DNA of 40,452 nt from JBFMDN01 sp040753915 (GTDB taxonomy: Bacteria > Desulfobacterota > Desulfomonilia > Desulfomonilales > Desulfomonilaceae): the NCBI GenBank assembly GCA_040753915.1, contig JBFMDN010000054.1, positions 1 through 40,452 on the forward strand, in the 5' to 3' direction. A program made the translations under genes and the position numbers. The notes under the pieces are model-generated. The model saw only the letters and a program-made list of their open reading frames with translations. It was not told the DNA's origin and made no database searches. This document shows positions 27,113 through 34,896 of the stretch, one piece after another. Each line of letters starts with the position of its first letter. The stretch's first letter is position 1.

Positions 27113-27141
27113 GTTATAAGTAACTTTACTTGGAATGTCAA
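27113..27141 (-). promoter_or_regulatory. Sigma-70 promoter of the Rrf2-cysK unit
   Basis: On the minus strand TTGACA (27136-27141) is followed by exactly 17 bases and then TATAAC (27113-27118). The predicted transcript start is near 27106, about 45 bases before the ATG at 27062. Confidence 0.75.
27118..27131. promoter_or_regulatory. Palindromic operator candidate within the Rrf2 promoter
   Basis: AAGTAA-CT-TTACTT is a perfect six-base inverted repeat with a two-base centre. It lies in the spacer between the -10 and -35 boxes, where a bound repressor would block RNA polymerase. The most likely ligand is the Rrf2 protein itself. Confidence 0.5.
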
Positions 27142-27353
27142 GATAATTGGCGAACCCGTTTTGTGCTCGAAGCGTTGTGCTGGGCGGCCAGCGATCCGCC
27201 GGGCGGACCTCGCGGAGAGTCCCCTCGGCCGGGACCGCTGGTTCGGTGCAAGCATGCTGGAAAGTCAGAGCTTAGTGGTCGATGGCACAAATACGGTACC
27301 GTGTCTGCAGCGCGGTGCACTTGGTGAGCGCATCGTTGGCGCTGTAGTCCCCA

Positions 27354-27396
27354 GGGCGGGCCTTGTGCCCGCCATGGGCACCCACAAGGGGTGCCC
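27354..27396. repeat. Double hairpin, REP-like
   Basis: GGGCGGG (27354-27360) pairs with CCCGCC (27368-27373) and GGGCACCC (27376-27383) with GGGTGCCC (27389-27396). Adjacent hairpins of this kind are common as dispersed intergenic repeats. Neither is followed by a T-run. Confidence 0.6.
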
Positions 27397-27432
27397 GGCG
27401 GTGGAATTCTGTTACGGCTGTTGTTGTGACTC

Positions 27433-27499
27433 TTGCTCTGGAGGAGCGCAAATCCCCGACAGAGTCGTGGCAGAATACGTGATCGAAATTATGTAATTG
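27433..27499 (-). repeat. Diverged 66-base repeat, copy 1 (partner at 40189-40254)
   Basis: Read on the minus strand, CAATTACATAATTTCGATCA and the following 46 bases match 40189-40254 at roughly four of five positions. The most conserved core is CACGTATTCTGCCA. Both copies can be read in the same frame on the opposite strand as a similar peptide (GAQIPDRVVAEYVIEIM here). Confidence 0.6.
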
Positions 27500-27867
27500 G
27501 CTACATAGGGGTTGGCCGGAAAGGATTTAGGTGCGACGCGTGCCACCACTCGAGGTCCGTGAAGGGGGACGACGGTCGGGGGGCAGTACCGTCCGGAATC
27601 GTACCATCTGTCGCTTTGGGCGGGTGCGGATCTTGACAAAAAGAGAAGCTGTTGGCATGTACTGCCTGTATTCTCAAGGTGGAGAGTTGCGTCTGTTTAT
27701 GTGCTGTTCATCGAGCACTCGGGCGTGAAGCTTTTTGTTTCGAATATCTTGTGGCTCGTTTTTCCGGAGAGTTTTTGTGGGAAAAACGCGCCAAATCACC
27801 TTCCTCGTTGACAGTGGGGGTGGGACGTGATAAACGTGTTTACTTCACAAAAGCTTGAGAGGGCTTG

Positions 27868-27957
27868 ATGGGGAGCGTCATAAAGAAGCGTCGAAAGAAG
27901 ATGCGCAAACACAAGCATAAGAAGCTGCGTCGTAGGCAACGTCACAAGAGCAAGTAG
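27868..27957 (+). CDS. bS22-like / AURKAIP1-COX24 domain mini-protein
   Basis: This 29-residue gene reads [20 protein letters not shown] and ends RRRQRHKSK. It closely matches the short basic proteins of the AURKAIP1/COX24 family, including mycobacterial ribosomal protein bS22, which begins [20 protein letters not shown]. Such proteins bind rRNA in the small ribosomal subunit. GAGAGGG lies upstream of the ATG at good distance. More than half of the residues are Lys, Arg or His. It is followed after ten bases by the HExxH gene, suggesting one transcript. Automated gene finders often miss it because of its size. Confidence 0.85.
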   Translation: [29 protein letters not shown]

Positions 27958-27967
27958 AGGCGTCGTC

Positions 27968-28483
27968 ATGCGGGCCGTGGGTTACTTCACACCATCCGAT
28001 CGTGCCACGTTACAAAGAGCCGCTCATCTAGCCGAAGGCCTCACGCAGCGCTTTTTCAACCTGGACCGAGGCGTCTGGATGCGTAACCCCTATGCTCTGT
28101 TCACTCGGCGAGAGGTGGGGAAGACCCTGTTTCATGACGATGCCTTTGCCAACATCGTCCGAATCGAGGCGTCCCATCCCGTGGCGAGGAATCTCAGAGC
28201 AAAATCTTTGTACGGGATAGTCCTGCACGATCCCAACATCTTGCTGGCCCTGCTTCGATCGTCTCGTCACGACTTGTGGGCTCTCGGGTTGTTCATTCTG
28301 ACCCATGAGCTCATCCATATTGTGCGTTTCCGGGAGTTTAACGTCGATTTCTTTGCTTCGAGTGTGGAGCGCGATGAGGAGGAGCGCGTCGTGCACAGCA
28401 TGACACGCGAAATCCTCGCGGGAATTTCACCAATAGACCACATTATCGATCTTTATAATTGTCAGTCACCGGACACCAATTAA
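27968..28483 (+). CDS. Hypothetical protein with HExxH metallopeptidase motif
   Basis: The 171-residue protein has one clear zinc-binding signature, THELIHIVRF with H113, E114 and H117, in a hydrophobic helix (LWALGLFILTHELIHIVRF). An acidic run ERDEEERVVHSM about 20 residues later could supply the third ligand. The rest, from VGYFTPSDRATLQRAAHLAEGL on, matches no family that I can name. There is no signal peptide, so it should be cytoplasmic. GAGG lies upstream of the ATG, only ten bases after the bS22-like stop. I consider it a putative metalloprotease of unknown target, with catalytic function inferred only from the motif. Confidence 0.75.
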   Translation: MRAVGYFTPSDRATLQRAAHLAEGLTQRFFNLDRGVWMRNPYALFTRREVGKTLFHDDAFANIVRIEASHPVARNLRAKSLYGIVLHDPNILLALLRSSRHDLWALGLFILTHELIHIVRFREFNVDFFASSVERDEEERVVHSMTREILAGISPIDHIIDLYNCQSPDTN

Positions 28484-28508
28484 GATCGCTATTTCGGAGG
28501 TGCTAGAG

Positions 28509-28778
28509 ATGCCTATCTATGAGTATCGCTGCGATTCGTGCGGAAGGGAATTCGAGGAATGGCAGAAGTTTTCTGATCCCGTCGTAGAGCGGTGTAGCTG
28601 TTGTGGCGGACGAACCCGCCGACTGATATCCCAGTCCTCGTTTGTCCTCAAGGGCACGGGGTGGTACGTCACAGATTATGGTCGGGGCTCGAGTTGCCCT
28701 TCCTCTAAGCCGGCCGAAAAGAAAGAGTCTTCGTCCGAAGCCAACAGTTCTAGCTCAGGGACGTCTTCGGATACGTGA
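28509..28778 (+). CDS. FmdB family zinc-ribbon protein
   Basis: The 89-residue protein begins MPIYEYRCDSCGREFEEWQK and continues with CSCCGG, giving the two cysteine pairs of the FmdB/CxxC putative regulatory zinc ribbon. KGTGWYVTDYGR is the typical end of the domain. A Ser/Glu/Lys-rich disordered tail follows. GGAGG lies eight bases before the ATG at 28509; a GTG at 28500 overlaps that site and is rejected. Function of the family is poorly known. Confidence 0.9.
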   Translation: MPIYEYRCDSCGREFEEWQKFSDPVVERCSCCGGRTRRLISQSSFVLKGTGWYVTDYGRGSSCPSSKPAEKKESSSEANSSSSGTSSDT

Positions 28779-28809
28779 GTGTTCCGGGACGCAGCCGGGA
28801 GAAGCTCGA

Positions 28810-29223
28810 ATGAAGATCAAGAGAATCGCTCACCTCGGGGTGGCGGTCAAGGACCTTGATGAAGCGTTGAAGTTCTTCACGGAAGGACTCCCCCTGGAAA
28901 TGACTCACACTGAGGACTACCAGGGAATGAGGATCGCCTTCATTCCCGTGGGAGACAGTTCCATCGAGCTCCTCCAGGATGTGTCAGGAACCTCTGCGAT
29001 TCGCAAGTACTTAGACAAGAACGGCGAAGGAATCCACCATATAGCCTTTGAAGTGGACGATATCCACCAGGCTGTGGCTGAGCTGAAGGAGAAGGGCGTC
29101 AGACTCATTGATGAAAGACCACGCGAGGGTGCGCACGGCATGTCTATCGCGTTCATGCATCCGAAGGCGACGCACGGAATACTCATGGAGTTGGTTCAGC
29201 CGACGGCGGATCTGCAAAAGTAG
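28810..29223 (+). CDS. mce: Methylmalonyl-CoA epimerase
   Basis: The 137-residue protein is a single VOC/glyoxalase-fold unit. It inverts the methylmalonyl-CoA centre so that the mutase can use it. Visible are the first metal histidine in KRIAHLGVAVKDLDEAL, ELLQDVSGTSAIRKYLDKNGEGIHHIAFEVDD with the second histidine, and the final HGILMELVQP glutamate. GGGAGAAG precedes the ATG by five bases. It begins 31 bases after the FmdB gene, and the biotin carrier and mutase genes lie downstream, which supports a propionate/succinate route. Confidence 0.95.
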   Translation: MKIKRIAHLGVAVKDLDEALKFFTEGLPLEMTHTEDYQGMRIAFIPVGDSSIELLQDVSGTSAIRKYLDKNGEGIHHIAFEVDDIHQAVAELKEKGVRLIDERPREGAHGMSIAFMHPKATHGILMELVQPTADLQK

Positions 29224-29469
29224 CCGGCGATTCGGACATAACCGGGAAAGGTGGGTTTGGACGCTCTAGCGGAGAGCCTCCCGAGGTGTTCTTCGCAACG
29301 GTATTTGAGTGTCTCTGTACAGAGAGCGTGAATCGCAGTGCTTCTGCGTTGTGCCCACTACAACTCGTTTTCGGCCCTTGGATACGTCAAAATGGCGCTT
29401 CTGAGGGTCGAGTATCTCTCAGTGAGTAAGTTCTTGTAATGAGTTAGTCGACATTAGGAGGTAGCGGAC
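29224..29469. other. Intergenic region before the biotin carrier gene
   Basis: No gene and no clear promoter or terminator found here. Confidence 0.4.
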
Positions 29470-29682
29470 ATGTCGGAAGTAAGTATGCCGATGAACGGAA
29501 AGGTCATCGATGTCAAAGTGGCGGTAGGTGACAGCGTTCAAGAAGATCAGGAGCTCTTGATCATAGAGGCCATGAAAATGGAGCTTCCCGTGGTTGCGTC
29601 TGAAGCCGGAACCGTAAAGGAGATCCGGGCCAAGGTCGGAGAATCCTACCAGACGGGCGACGCGCTCGTAATCCTCGAATAG
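29470..29682 (+). CDS. Biotin carboxyl carrier protein (single lipoyl/biotinyl domain)
   Basis: The 70-residue protein is one biotinyl domain and nothing else. The biotin attachment site is the lysine in IEAMKMELPV. The symmetric second half ends with GDALVILE. It should shuttle CO2 in a biotin enzyme, such as a methylmalonyl-CoA decarboxylase, propionyl-CoA carboxylase or transcarboxylase-type complex, whose carboxyltransferase and biotin carboxylase genes are not in this window. AGGAGG sits at ideal spacing. The lack of the usual Pro/Ala linker makes it much shorter than AccB. Confidence 0.93.
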   Translation: MSEVSMPMNGKVIDVKVAVGDSVQEDQELLIIEAMKMELPVVASEAGTVKEIRAKVGESYQTGDALVILE

Positions 29683-29853
29683 GCTGGCGAGGGGGAACGA
29701 CTTCCAGACGCCCGACCTGCACCGGCTCAAGGGGAGGGGCAGGGCTGTAGCTACAATCTGACGGAATGTCCGACAGGCGGACGTGAGTGACTGACATATT
29801 TGTTCAGCGTGAGTCTTCCCCTGAAACCAGTATCGTCATTTCCGTGAATATCC

Positions 29854-30984
29854 ATGTCCGAACTATTTGAGACAACCTGGATCGGCCCATTGGAACTGAA
29901 GAATCGCTCTGTACGCTCCGCGACCTGGAGCGGCGTGGGCGACGAACGGGGATACGTCACTGACAAGGCGGTGTCCTTCTATAGAGAGCTAGGTGCGGGG
30001 GGAATAGGACTCATTGTCACCGGATATCAGCATGTTCTTCCAAACGGCCGCCAACTCCAATACGCGATTGGAAACTACGAAGACGAGCAGATTGAAGGTT
30101 TGAGCCGTCTTGCCGCTGCAGTTCACGAAGCAGGGGGGCGAATCATTCCCCAGATTGTGCACGTTGGATCCCGGGCTAATCCCGAGCTGATTCCTGAGGG
30201 ACAAGACATCTGGGCTCCCTCTGCAATTGCCGACCCTGTGAGCGGCCGAATGCCCAAAGAGGTGACGAAGAGCGATATTCACGTGCTCGTCGAAGCCTAC
30301 GCAGCAGCGGCGCGACGGGCGAAAGTGGCGGGATTCGACGGAGTTCAGCTTCATGGGGCGCACGGATACGGAATTAACCAGTTTTTGTCAGGGTTCTGGA
30401 ACAGGCGGGGCGACAGCTACGGCGGAAACCTCAAGAACAGATACCGCTTCCTGGCCGAGGTTCTCGAAGCAACCCGTGGAGAAGTGGGGGACGACTTTCC
30501 CATTCTTATAAAGCTCAATGGCCACGACTACCTCGACGGAGGAATTGTCCCGGATCAGGCTGTTGAGATTGCGAAGCGTCTGGCGGATGACGGAATCGAT
30601 GCCATCGAAGTCAGCGCGGGGAGCGCAGGCGCTCCCAAAGACAAGTCACCGTCAAGAACCAACATCGTCAAGGAAGAGGACGAAGCGTACCTGCTCGATC
30701 TTGCCATCCTGATCAAACAGGCGGTCCGCGTACCGGTCATCACCGTCGGGGGCATTCGTTCTTGGAGCACGGTGAACGACATCCTTGTCGATGGGAAGGC
30801 GGACTATGTTGCCATGTGTCGTCCGTTCATTCGCGAACCCCACCTGATGAACAGGTGGAAATCGGGGGACACTGCAAGGGCCGCGTGTATTTCGTGCAGT
30901 GGGTGCTTCGAGACTGGCAAACAAGGATTGGGCATTTCGTGCAAAGTGGAGCGGATGCGGAAGGAAAAAGAGAAGCGAGAATAA
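29854..30984 (+). CDS. Old Yellow Enzyme-like FMN oxidoreductase with 4Fe-4S motif, no FAD domain
   Basis: The 376-residue protein has the OYE/2,4-dienoyl-CoA reductase TIM barrel: NRSVRSATWSG, AVHEAGGRIIPQIVHVG, FDGVQLHGAHGYGINQFLS (active-site H-x-x-H-type segment near 167-170), NRYRFLAEVLE and VITVGGIRS...ADYVAMCRPFI. Its tail carries C345, C348, C351 and C363, the spacing by which trimethylamine dehydrogenase and dienoyl-CoA reductase hold a 4Fe-4S cluster. The large FAD/NAD(P)H domain that follows in those enzymes is missing; the protein stops 13 residues after the last cysteine. It must therefore receive electrons from a separate partner. It lies between the biotin carrier and mutase genes. 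The substrate could be an enoyl-CoA, but this is a guess. Confidence 0.88.
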   Translation: MSELFETTWIGPLELKNRSVRSATWSGVGDERGYVTDKAVSFYRELGAGGIGLIVTGYQHVLPNGRQLQYAIGNYEDEQIEGLSRLAAAVHEAGGRIIPQIVHVGSRANPELIPEGQDIWAPSAIADPVSGRMPKEVTKSDIHVLVEAYAAAARRAKVAGFDGVQLHGAHGYGINQFLSGFWNRRGDSYGGNLKNRYRFLAEVLEATRGEVGDDFPILIKLNGHDYLDGGIVPDQAVEIAKRLADDGIDAIEVSAGSAGAPKDKSPSRTNIVKEEDEAYLLDLAILIKQAVRVPVITVGGIRSWSTVNDILVDGKADYVAMCRPFIREPHLMNRWKSGDTARAACISCSGCFETGKQGLGISCKVERMRKEKEKRE

Positions 30985-31065
30985 AGACTTAGACAGGCCG
31001 CGATGGGGCGTGCACGCTATCCTCCGGCAGTGGCAAGCACTTCAAGTATTCCTGGGAGGTGGGCA

Positions 31066-32727
31066 GTGTCGGACCAGTTCAGGGACAAGGTGGAAAAGTG
31101 GGAGGAAGGCGTTAACGAAAAACTGGGAAAGCGCCCCGAAAGAAAGAAAGAGTTCAAGACCGTCTCGGAAATCCCGATTAGACGGGTGTACTGGCCCTGG
31201 GATGCCGATGATTTCGATATCGAGAGCGACCTCGGAATTCCAGGCTCCTATCCCTTCACTCGTGGCGTACAGCCTACCATGTATCGCGGCCGGCTCTGGA
31301 CCATGCGCCAATACGCCGGATTCGGCAGTGCAGAAGAGACCAATAAGAGATTCAAGTACCTCATAGAGCAGGGCCAAACGGGACTCTCAGTCGCCTTCGA
31401 CCTTCCCACCCAGATCGGCTACGACTCCGATCATGAGCTTGCCGCGGGAGAAGTGGGAAAAGTGGGGGTTGCCATCGACACGGTGGAGGACCTCAAGATG
31501 CTCTTTGACGGGATCGACCTGGCCTCTGTGAGCACGTCCATGACCATCAACTCCCCTGCGGCGATCTTGCTTGCAATGTACATAGCTGTGGCAGAGGAGC
31601 AGGGGGCTGACGTGTCGAGGCTCCGGGGAACTATCCAAAACGACATCCTCAAGGAGTATCCTGCCAGAGGAACGTACATCTTCCCGCCCGCCCCTTCCAT
31701 GAGAATCATTACGGACATATTCGCGTTCTGCAATCGGCACGTTCCCCAGTGGAACACTATAAGCATAAGCGGTTACCATATTCGTGAGGCAGGGTCGACC
31801 GCTGTGCAGGAAGTGGCTTTCACGCTTGCCAACGGCATAGCGTACGTCCAGGCAGCCGTTGAAGCGGGACTCGACGTGGACAGTTTTGGAGAGCGCCTGA
31901 GCTTTTTCTTCAATTCACATCAGGACTTTCTTGAGGAAGTGGCAAAGTTCAGGGCCGCGCGGCGCCTGTGGGCAAGAATCATGAAGGAGCGGTTCGGGGC
32001 ACAGAATCCGCGAGCCATGATGCTCCGGTTCCATACTCAAACTGCAGGATGCACCCTTACTGCCCAGCAGCCGGACAACAATGTGGTGCGCGTTGCATTC
32101 CAGGCTCTCGCTGCAGTGCTCGGAGGGACCCAGTCTCTGCACACGAATTCCCGGGACGAAGCTCTCGCGCTCCCTTCGGAACAATCAGTCCAGATAGCGC
32201 TGCGCACTCAGCAGATCATCGCCTACGAAACGGGCGCGGCCGACACCGTGGATCCTCTGGCAGGCTCTTATTATGTAGAGGCGCTCACAAGCGAGATCGA
32301 ACGTCAAGCCTCTGAATATATCAGGAAGATCGACGAGATGGGAGGCGCTGTTAAGGCGGTAGAGTGCGGGTATGTGGAGCAAGAGATCCAAGATTCGGCC
32401 TATCGTTTCCAAAAGGCCGTGGAGTCGAATGAGCAGGTCATTGTCGGAGTGAACCGCTTTCAGGTGAAGGAAGATCTTCCTTCCAACCTGTTGCGTGTGG
32501 ATCCGGCTGTGCGTGAGACACAAATGCGCAAATTGGCCCAGATTAGATCTGAACGTGATTCTCATGACGTGCACTCGTCGTTGGACGAATTGCGAAAGGC
32601 CGCTCTGGGCACTGACAATCTCGTCCCCCCGATCCTCGATGCGGTGAAGAAGCGGGCTACCCTGGGAGAAATCTGCGACGTCTTGCGGGGGGTATTTGGC
32701 GAGTATACGCACGCATCCCAATGTTGA
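31066..32727 (+). CDS. Methylmalonyl-CoA mutase, large (catalytic) subunit without B12 domain
   Basis: The 553-residue protein is the substrate-binding TIM barrel half of the adenosylcobalamin-dependent mutase that interconverts succinyl-CoA and methylmalonyl-CoA. Motifs: YPFTRGVQPTMYRGRLWTMRQYAGFG, GLSVAFDLPTQIGYDSDH, ISISGYHIREAG, FHTQTAGCTLTAQQPDNNVVR and the DPLAGSYYVE block. The GTG at 31066 is chosen for its GGGAGGTG binding site; the frame reaches back to an ATG at 31003 with no such site. There is no DxHxxG cobalamin-binding domain, so a separate small subunit gene of about 130-140 residues must lie elsewhere. A strong terminator follows at once. Confidence 0.96.
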   Translation: MSDQFRDKVEKWEEGVNEKLGKRPERKKEFKTVSEIPIRRVYWPWDADDFDIESDLGIPGSYPFTRGVQPTMYRGRLWTMRQYAGFGSAEETNKRFKYLIEQGQTGLSVAFDLPTQIGYDSDHELAAGEVGKVGVAIDTVEDLKMLFDGIDLASVSTSMTINSPAAILLAMYIAVAEEQGADVSRLRGTIQNDILKEYPARGTYIFPPAPSMRIITDIFAFCNRHVPQWNTISISGYHIREAGSTAVQEVAFTLANGIAYVQAAVEAGLDVDSFGERLSFFFNSHQDFLEEVAKFRAARRLWARIMKERFGAQNPRAMMLRFHTQTAGCTLTAQQPDNNVVRVAFQALAAVLGGTQSLHTNSRDEALALPSEQSVQIALRTQQIIAYETGAADTVDPLAGSYYVEALTSEIERQASEYIRKIDEMGGAVKAVECGYVEQEIQDSAYRFQKAVESNEQVIVGVNRFQVKEDLPSNLLRVDPAVRETQMRKLAQIRSERDSHDVHSSLDELRKAALGTDNLVPPILDAVKKRATLGEICDVLRGVFGEYTHASQC

Positions 32728-32748
32728 GATCACAACGATCCTGAACGG

Positions 32749-32785
32749 ACGAGGCCCGGGTCTGGTCTCCCGGGCCTCGTTTTTT
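32749..32785 (+). terminator. Strong rho-independent terminator after the mutase gene
   Basis: ACGAGGCCCGGG (32749-32760) and CCCGGGCCTCGT (32769-32780) are a perfect 12-bp stem around an eight-base loop, followed by a run of six T residues counting the last stem base. It ends the methylmalonyl-CoA unit. Confidence 0.95.
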
Positions 32786-32826
32786 CCACCCTCACCCGGC
32801 AAGAGGGAACTGCCCGGAGCTTGCGC

Positions 32827-33270
32827 ATGAGCCTAAGAGACTACACCAGAGAGACACTCCGGGGACTGGCTGGCGTACTGGTAATCGTGGAGAACATTAA
32901 AGAAGACGCCGAAGCGGACGGACTCAGTGCAGCACAGCTCCAGGCGAACGTTGAGGAGCAGTTGGAGGGGGCTGGTATTTACGCAATGCCTCACGAACGG
33001 TGGCGTACCGCTACCGGACGCCCCTGGTTGTACGTCAGCATCAACACGATGAAAGTGGTAACCAGCTATTTCTTTTCGATTGACGTGCAGTTGAAGCAAG
33101 AGGTGTCGCTCAGACGCCAGCCCGCGATCATGACAAGCTCTGCCACATGGGAAATGGGATCAATCGGCTTTACTGCAGCGGAAGAGCTTCCTGTAAGGAT
33201 CTCCGAGTTTGTCACAGCCTATGTTGCTGAATTCATAACGGATTACAGGGTAGCGAATTCGGACGCGTAG
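32827..33270 (+). CDS. Conserved-looking hypothetical protein
   Basis: The 147-residue protein has no membrane segment, signal or named domain that I recognise. It starts SLRDYTRETLRGLAGVLVIVENIKEDAEADGLS and has an alternating hydrophobic pattern that suggests a mixed alpha/beta fold (YFFSIDVQLKQEVSLRR, SIGFTAAEELPVRISEFVTAYVAEFI). GGAG lies eight bases before the ATG; an in-frame TTG six bases upstream is an alternative. It stands alone between a terminator and the resB gene, 41 bases after the T-run. No function proposed. Confidence 0.75.
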   Translation: MSLRDYTRETLRGLAGVLVIVENIKEDAEADGLSAAQLQANVEEQLEGAGIYAMPHERWRTATGRPWLYVSINTMKVVTSYFFSIDVQLKQEVSLRRQPAIMTSSATWEMGSIGFTAAEELPVRISEFVTAYVAEFITDYRVANSDA

Positions 33271-33335
33271 GATCGCAGCTCCCAACCAATCCCCACAAAT
33301 GACTCTCTCCTCTCCTTTCGCACGCGGAGGTTCTC

Positions 33336-33413
33336 ATGGCAGCTCCCACCCTATCTCAGGCGGAAGCAGGCCCTGACAGCGTGGTCGTTGAATTCCCGAG
33401 GGAAGAAGTATAA
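33336..33413 (+). CDS. Possible 25-residue small protein or leader peptide
   Basis: ATG with GGAGG five bases upstream opens a frame of 25 codons (MAAPTLSQAEAGPDSVVVEF and five more residues) that stops 85 bases before resB. The binding site is good, but the peptide has no recognisable family. It could be a leader peptide, a gene remnant or chance. Confidence 0.3.
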   Translation: MAAPTLSQAEAGPDSVVVEFPREEV

Positions 33414-33498
33414 ACTGCTTCTTTCACGCACTGCTGCGAACCGAAGATCGTCGGAGCAGCGGGCAGGCTTTCGACGCGGGCGCTTTCGGAGGAGGCGT

Positions 33499-34896
33499 GT
33501 GAATCATCCGAAAGGCCCTATACTGGACGGATCGATGGTGGATTCAAGAATCAAAGATGAGGGCGCAGGCAAGGAACAGTCAGTGCTGTCGGATATAGTG
33601 TCATTTTTCACGTCCGTGAGGACAACCATAGTCATCCTGTGTTGTTTGGCTATCGCTTCCATCCTGGGAACGATCATACCGCAGAACATCAATCTCGAAG
33701 ACCTGAGGCGCACGGCCTCACCATTTTATTTTCGCATTGTGGTGATTCTGGATCTGCACAATCTTTACCGTAGCTGGTGGTTCATTGTGCTGCTCTTGTT
33801 GCTCACATCCAACCTCTTAGGATGTCTTCTCCAGAGACTCCCGAAGATTCCGAAGGAATGGCGAGGTGCTGCTGACAAAGGCTCAGTGAGCTTTCATCGG
33901 TCCGATTCACGCCCCATCCATGAGGTGAAAGGAATGCTCACGGAGTCCGTGAGCAAGCTGATGAACAAGAATCCCACCGTTGTCGAAGGTGGCGAAGCCA
34001 CGGAGCTCGTGTGGGTTAAGCACCGGATATTCCTTCTCGGCTTTCCCCTCATCCACATTGCCATCATCGTCATCCTCGTAGGGGGACTGATCGGTCTGCT
34101 ATACGGCTTCAAGGGAAACATTCAGCTCAGGGAAGGGGAAGTCGGAAACCGATTCGTGCTCTATCCATCAGGAGCCATTGCGACTCTGCCTTTTGACATT
34201 GCCGTCGATTCCTTCACCTTGACGAGATACGAGACAGGACAGCCCAAAGAATATCGCAGCGACGTCGTGATTTTGAAGGATGGCAAGGAGGAGCTCAAGG
34301 GGCCTATCCGCGTGAACCAACCGATGACCTTTGAAGGCATCTCGCTCTATCAGGCAAACTACCAAGTCGTTGGTGTCAAGCATGTTCGGTTGAGCGTCAA
34401 AGGTGTTGATGGGGCGGAAGAGGAGATCAACATTCGGCCCGGTGAATCCATTCCTTTGCCTGGAGGTGAGCTCCAGATCAAGCTGGCAAGCCTTGACCCG
34501 GGAACCACGTCCCGAGGAGCAGGAGTAGAAATCGACGTGGAGCGAGCAGGGAAGCAGGATCGGGTTGTGAAGGTGTTCCGGAACGACTCGGACCCCGCGA
34601 AGGTGGAGGATGCTAAGATCCGCTTCCTCGGGTATGAGCCCTTGTACGCCACCGGGCTCCAGATCGGATACGACCCAGGAACTGTCTTTGTCTGGAGTGG
34701 ATGTGGCTTGCTCATAGCGGGCTTCGTCATCATTCTCTTTACCAATCTGTCGGCTGTGTCCATTCGGTTGACTCAGGGAGACGGACGCACGAAAATACGA
34801 GTTCACGGCCGCAGCCGGAGGGACAGAGCCCAGTTTCGAGAGCAGGTGGAAGCCACCATACGTGAGAGCTTGGGAAAGTCTTCCAGCGGTGCTTAA
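33499..34896 (+). CDS. resB: Cytochrome c biogenesis protein ResB (system II)
   Basis: The protein has 465 residues from the GTG at 33499, which has GGAGG six bases upstream. An ATG at 33535 is an alternative start. ResB and CcsA together attach heme to CXXCH apocytochromes outside the inner membrane. Features: the first membrane helix and ILGTIIPQN (family-typical), a second helix in WWFIVLLLLLTSNLLGC, a third in GFPLIHIAIIVILVGGLIGLLYGFKG with a conserved histidine, a long periplasmic beta-rich domain (GPIRVNQPMTFEGISLYQANY), and a final helix WSGCGLLIAGFVIILF. The ccsA gene follows after 51 bases. Confidence 0.94.
   Translation: MNHPKGPILDGSMVDSRIKDEGAGKEQSVLSDIVSFFTSVRTTIVILCCLAIASILGTIIPQNINLEDLRRTASPFYFRIVVILDLHNLYRSWWFIVLLLLLTSNLLGCLLQRLPKIPKEWRGAADKGSVSFHRSDSRPIHEVKGMLTESVSKLMNKNPTVVEGGEATELVWVKHRIFLLGFPLIHIAIIVILVGGLIGLLYGFKGNIQLREGEVGNRFVLYPSGAIATLPFDIAVDSFTLTRYETGQPKEYRSDVVILKDGKEELKGPIRVNQPMTFEGISLYQANYQVVGVKHVRLSVKGVDGAEEEINIRPGESIPLPGGELQIKLASLDPGTTSRGAGVEIDVERAGKQDRVVKVFRNDSDPAKVEDAKIRFLGYEPLYATGLQIGYDPGTVFVWSGCGLLIAGFVIILFTNLSAVSIRLTQGDGRTKIRVHGRSRRDRAQFREQVEATIRESLGKSSSGA

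Larger units (their letters stand above)
27142..27867. other. Long divergent intergenic region with hairpins and repeats
   Basis: No gene could be supported. It holds a double hairpin (27354-27396) and a diverged 66-base repeat (27433-27499). Near the right end is a TTGACA at 27808-27813 with only poor -10 matches (GATAAA after 15 bases or TAAACG after 17), which may drive the bS22-like gene. A 68-residue frame at 27652-27858 has no start signal or family features. Confidence 0.5.

Noticed and set aside
27634..27661. TTGACA-based promoter candidate before the bS22-like gene
   Set aside because: The -35 is perfect, but the hexamer 17 bases downstream (CATGTA) is too far from consensus, and it lies over 200 bases from the gene.
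27652..27858. 68-codon plus-strand frame before the bS22-like gene
   Set aside because: Cys-rich but irregular translation without start signal; likely non-coding leader.
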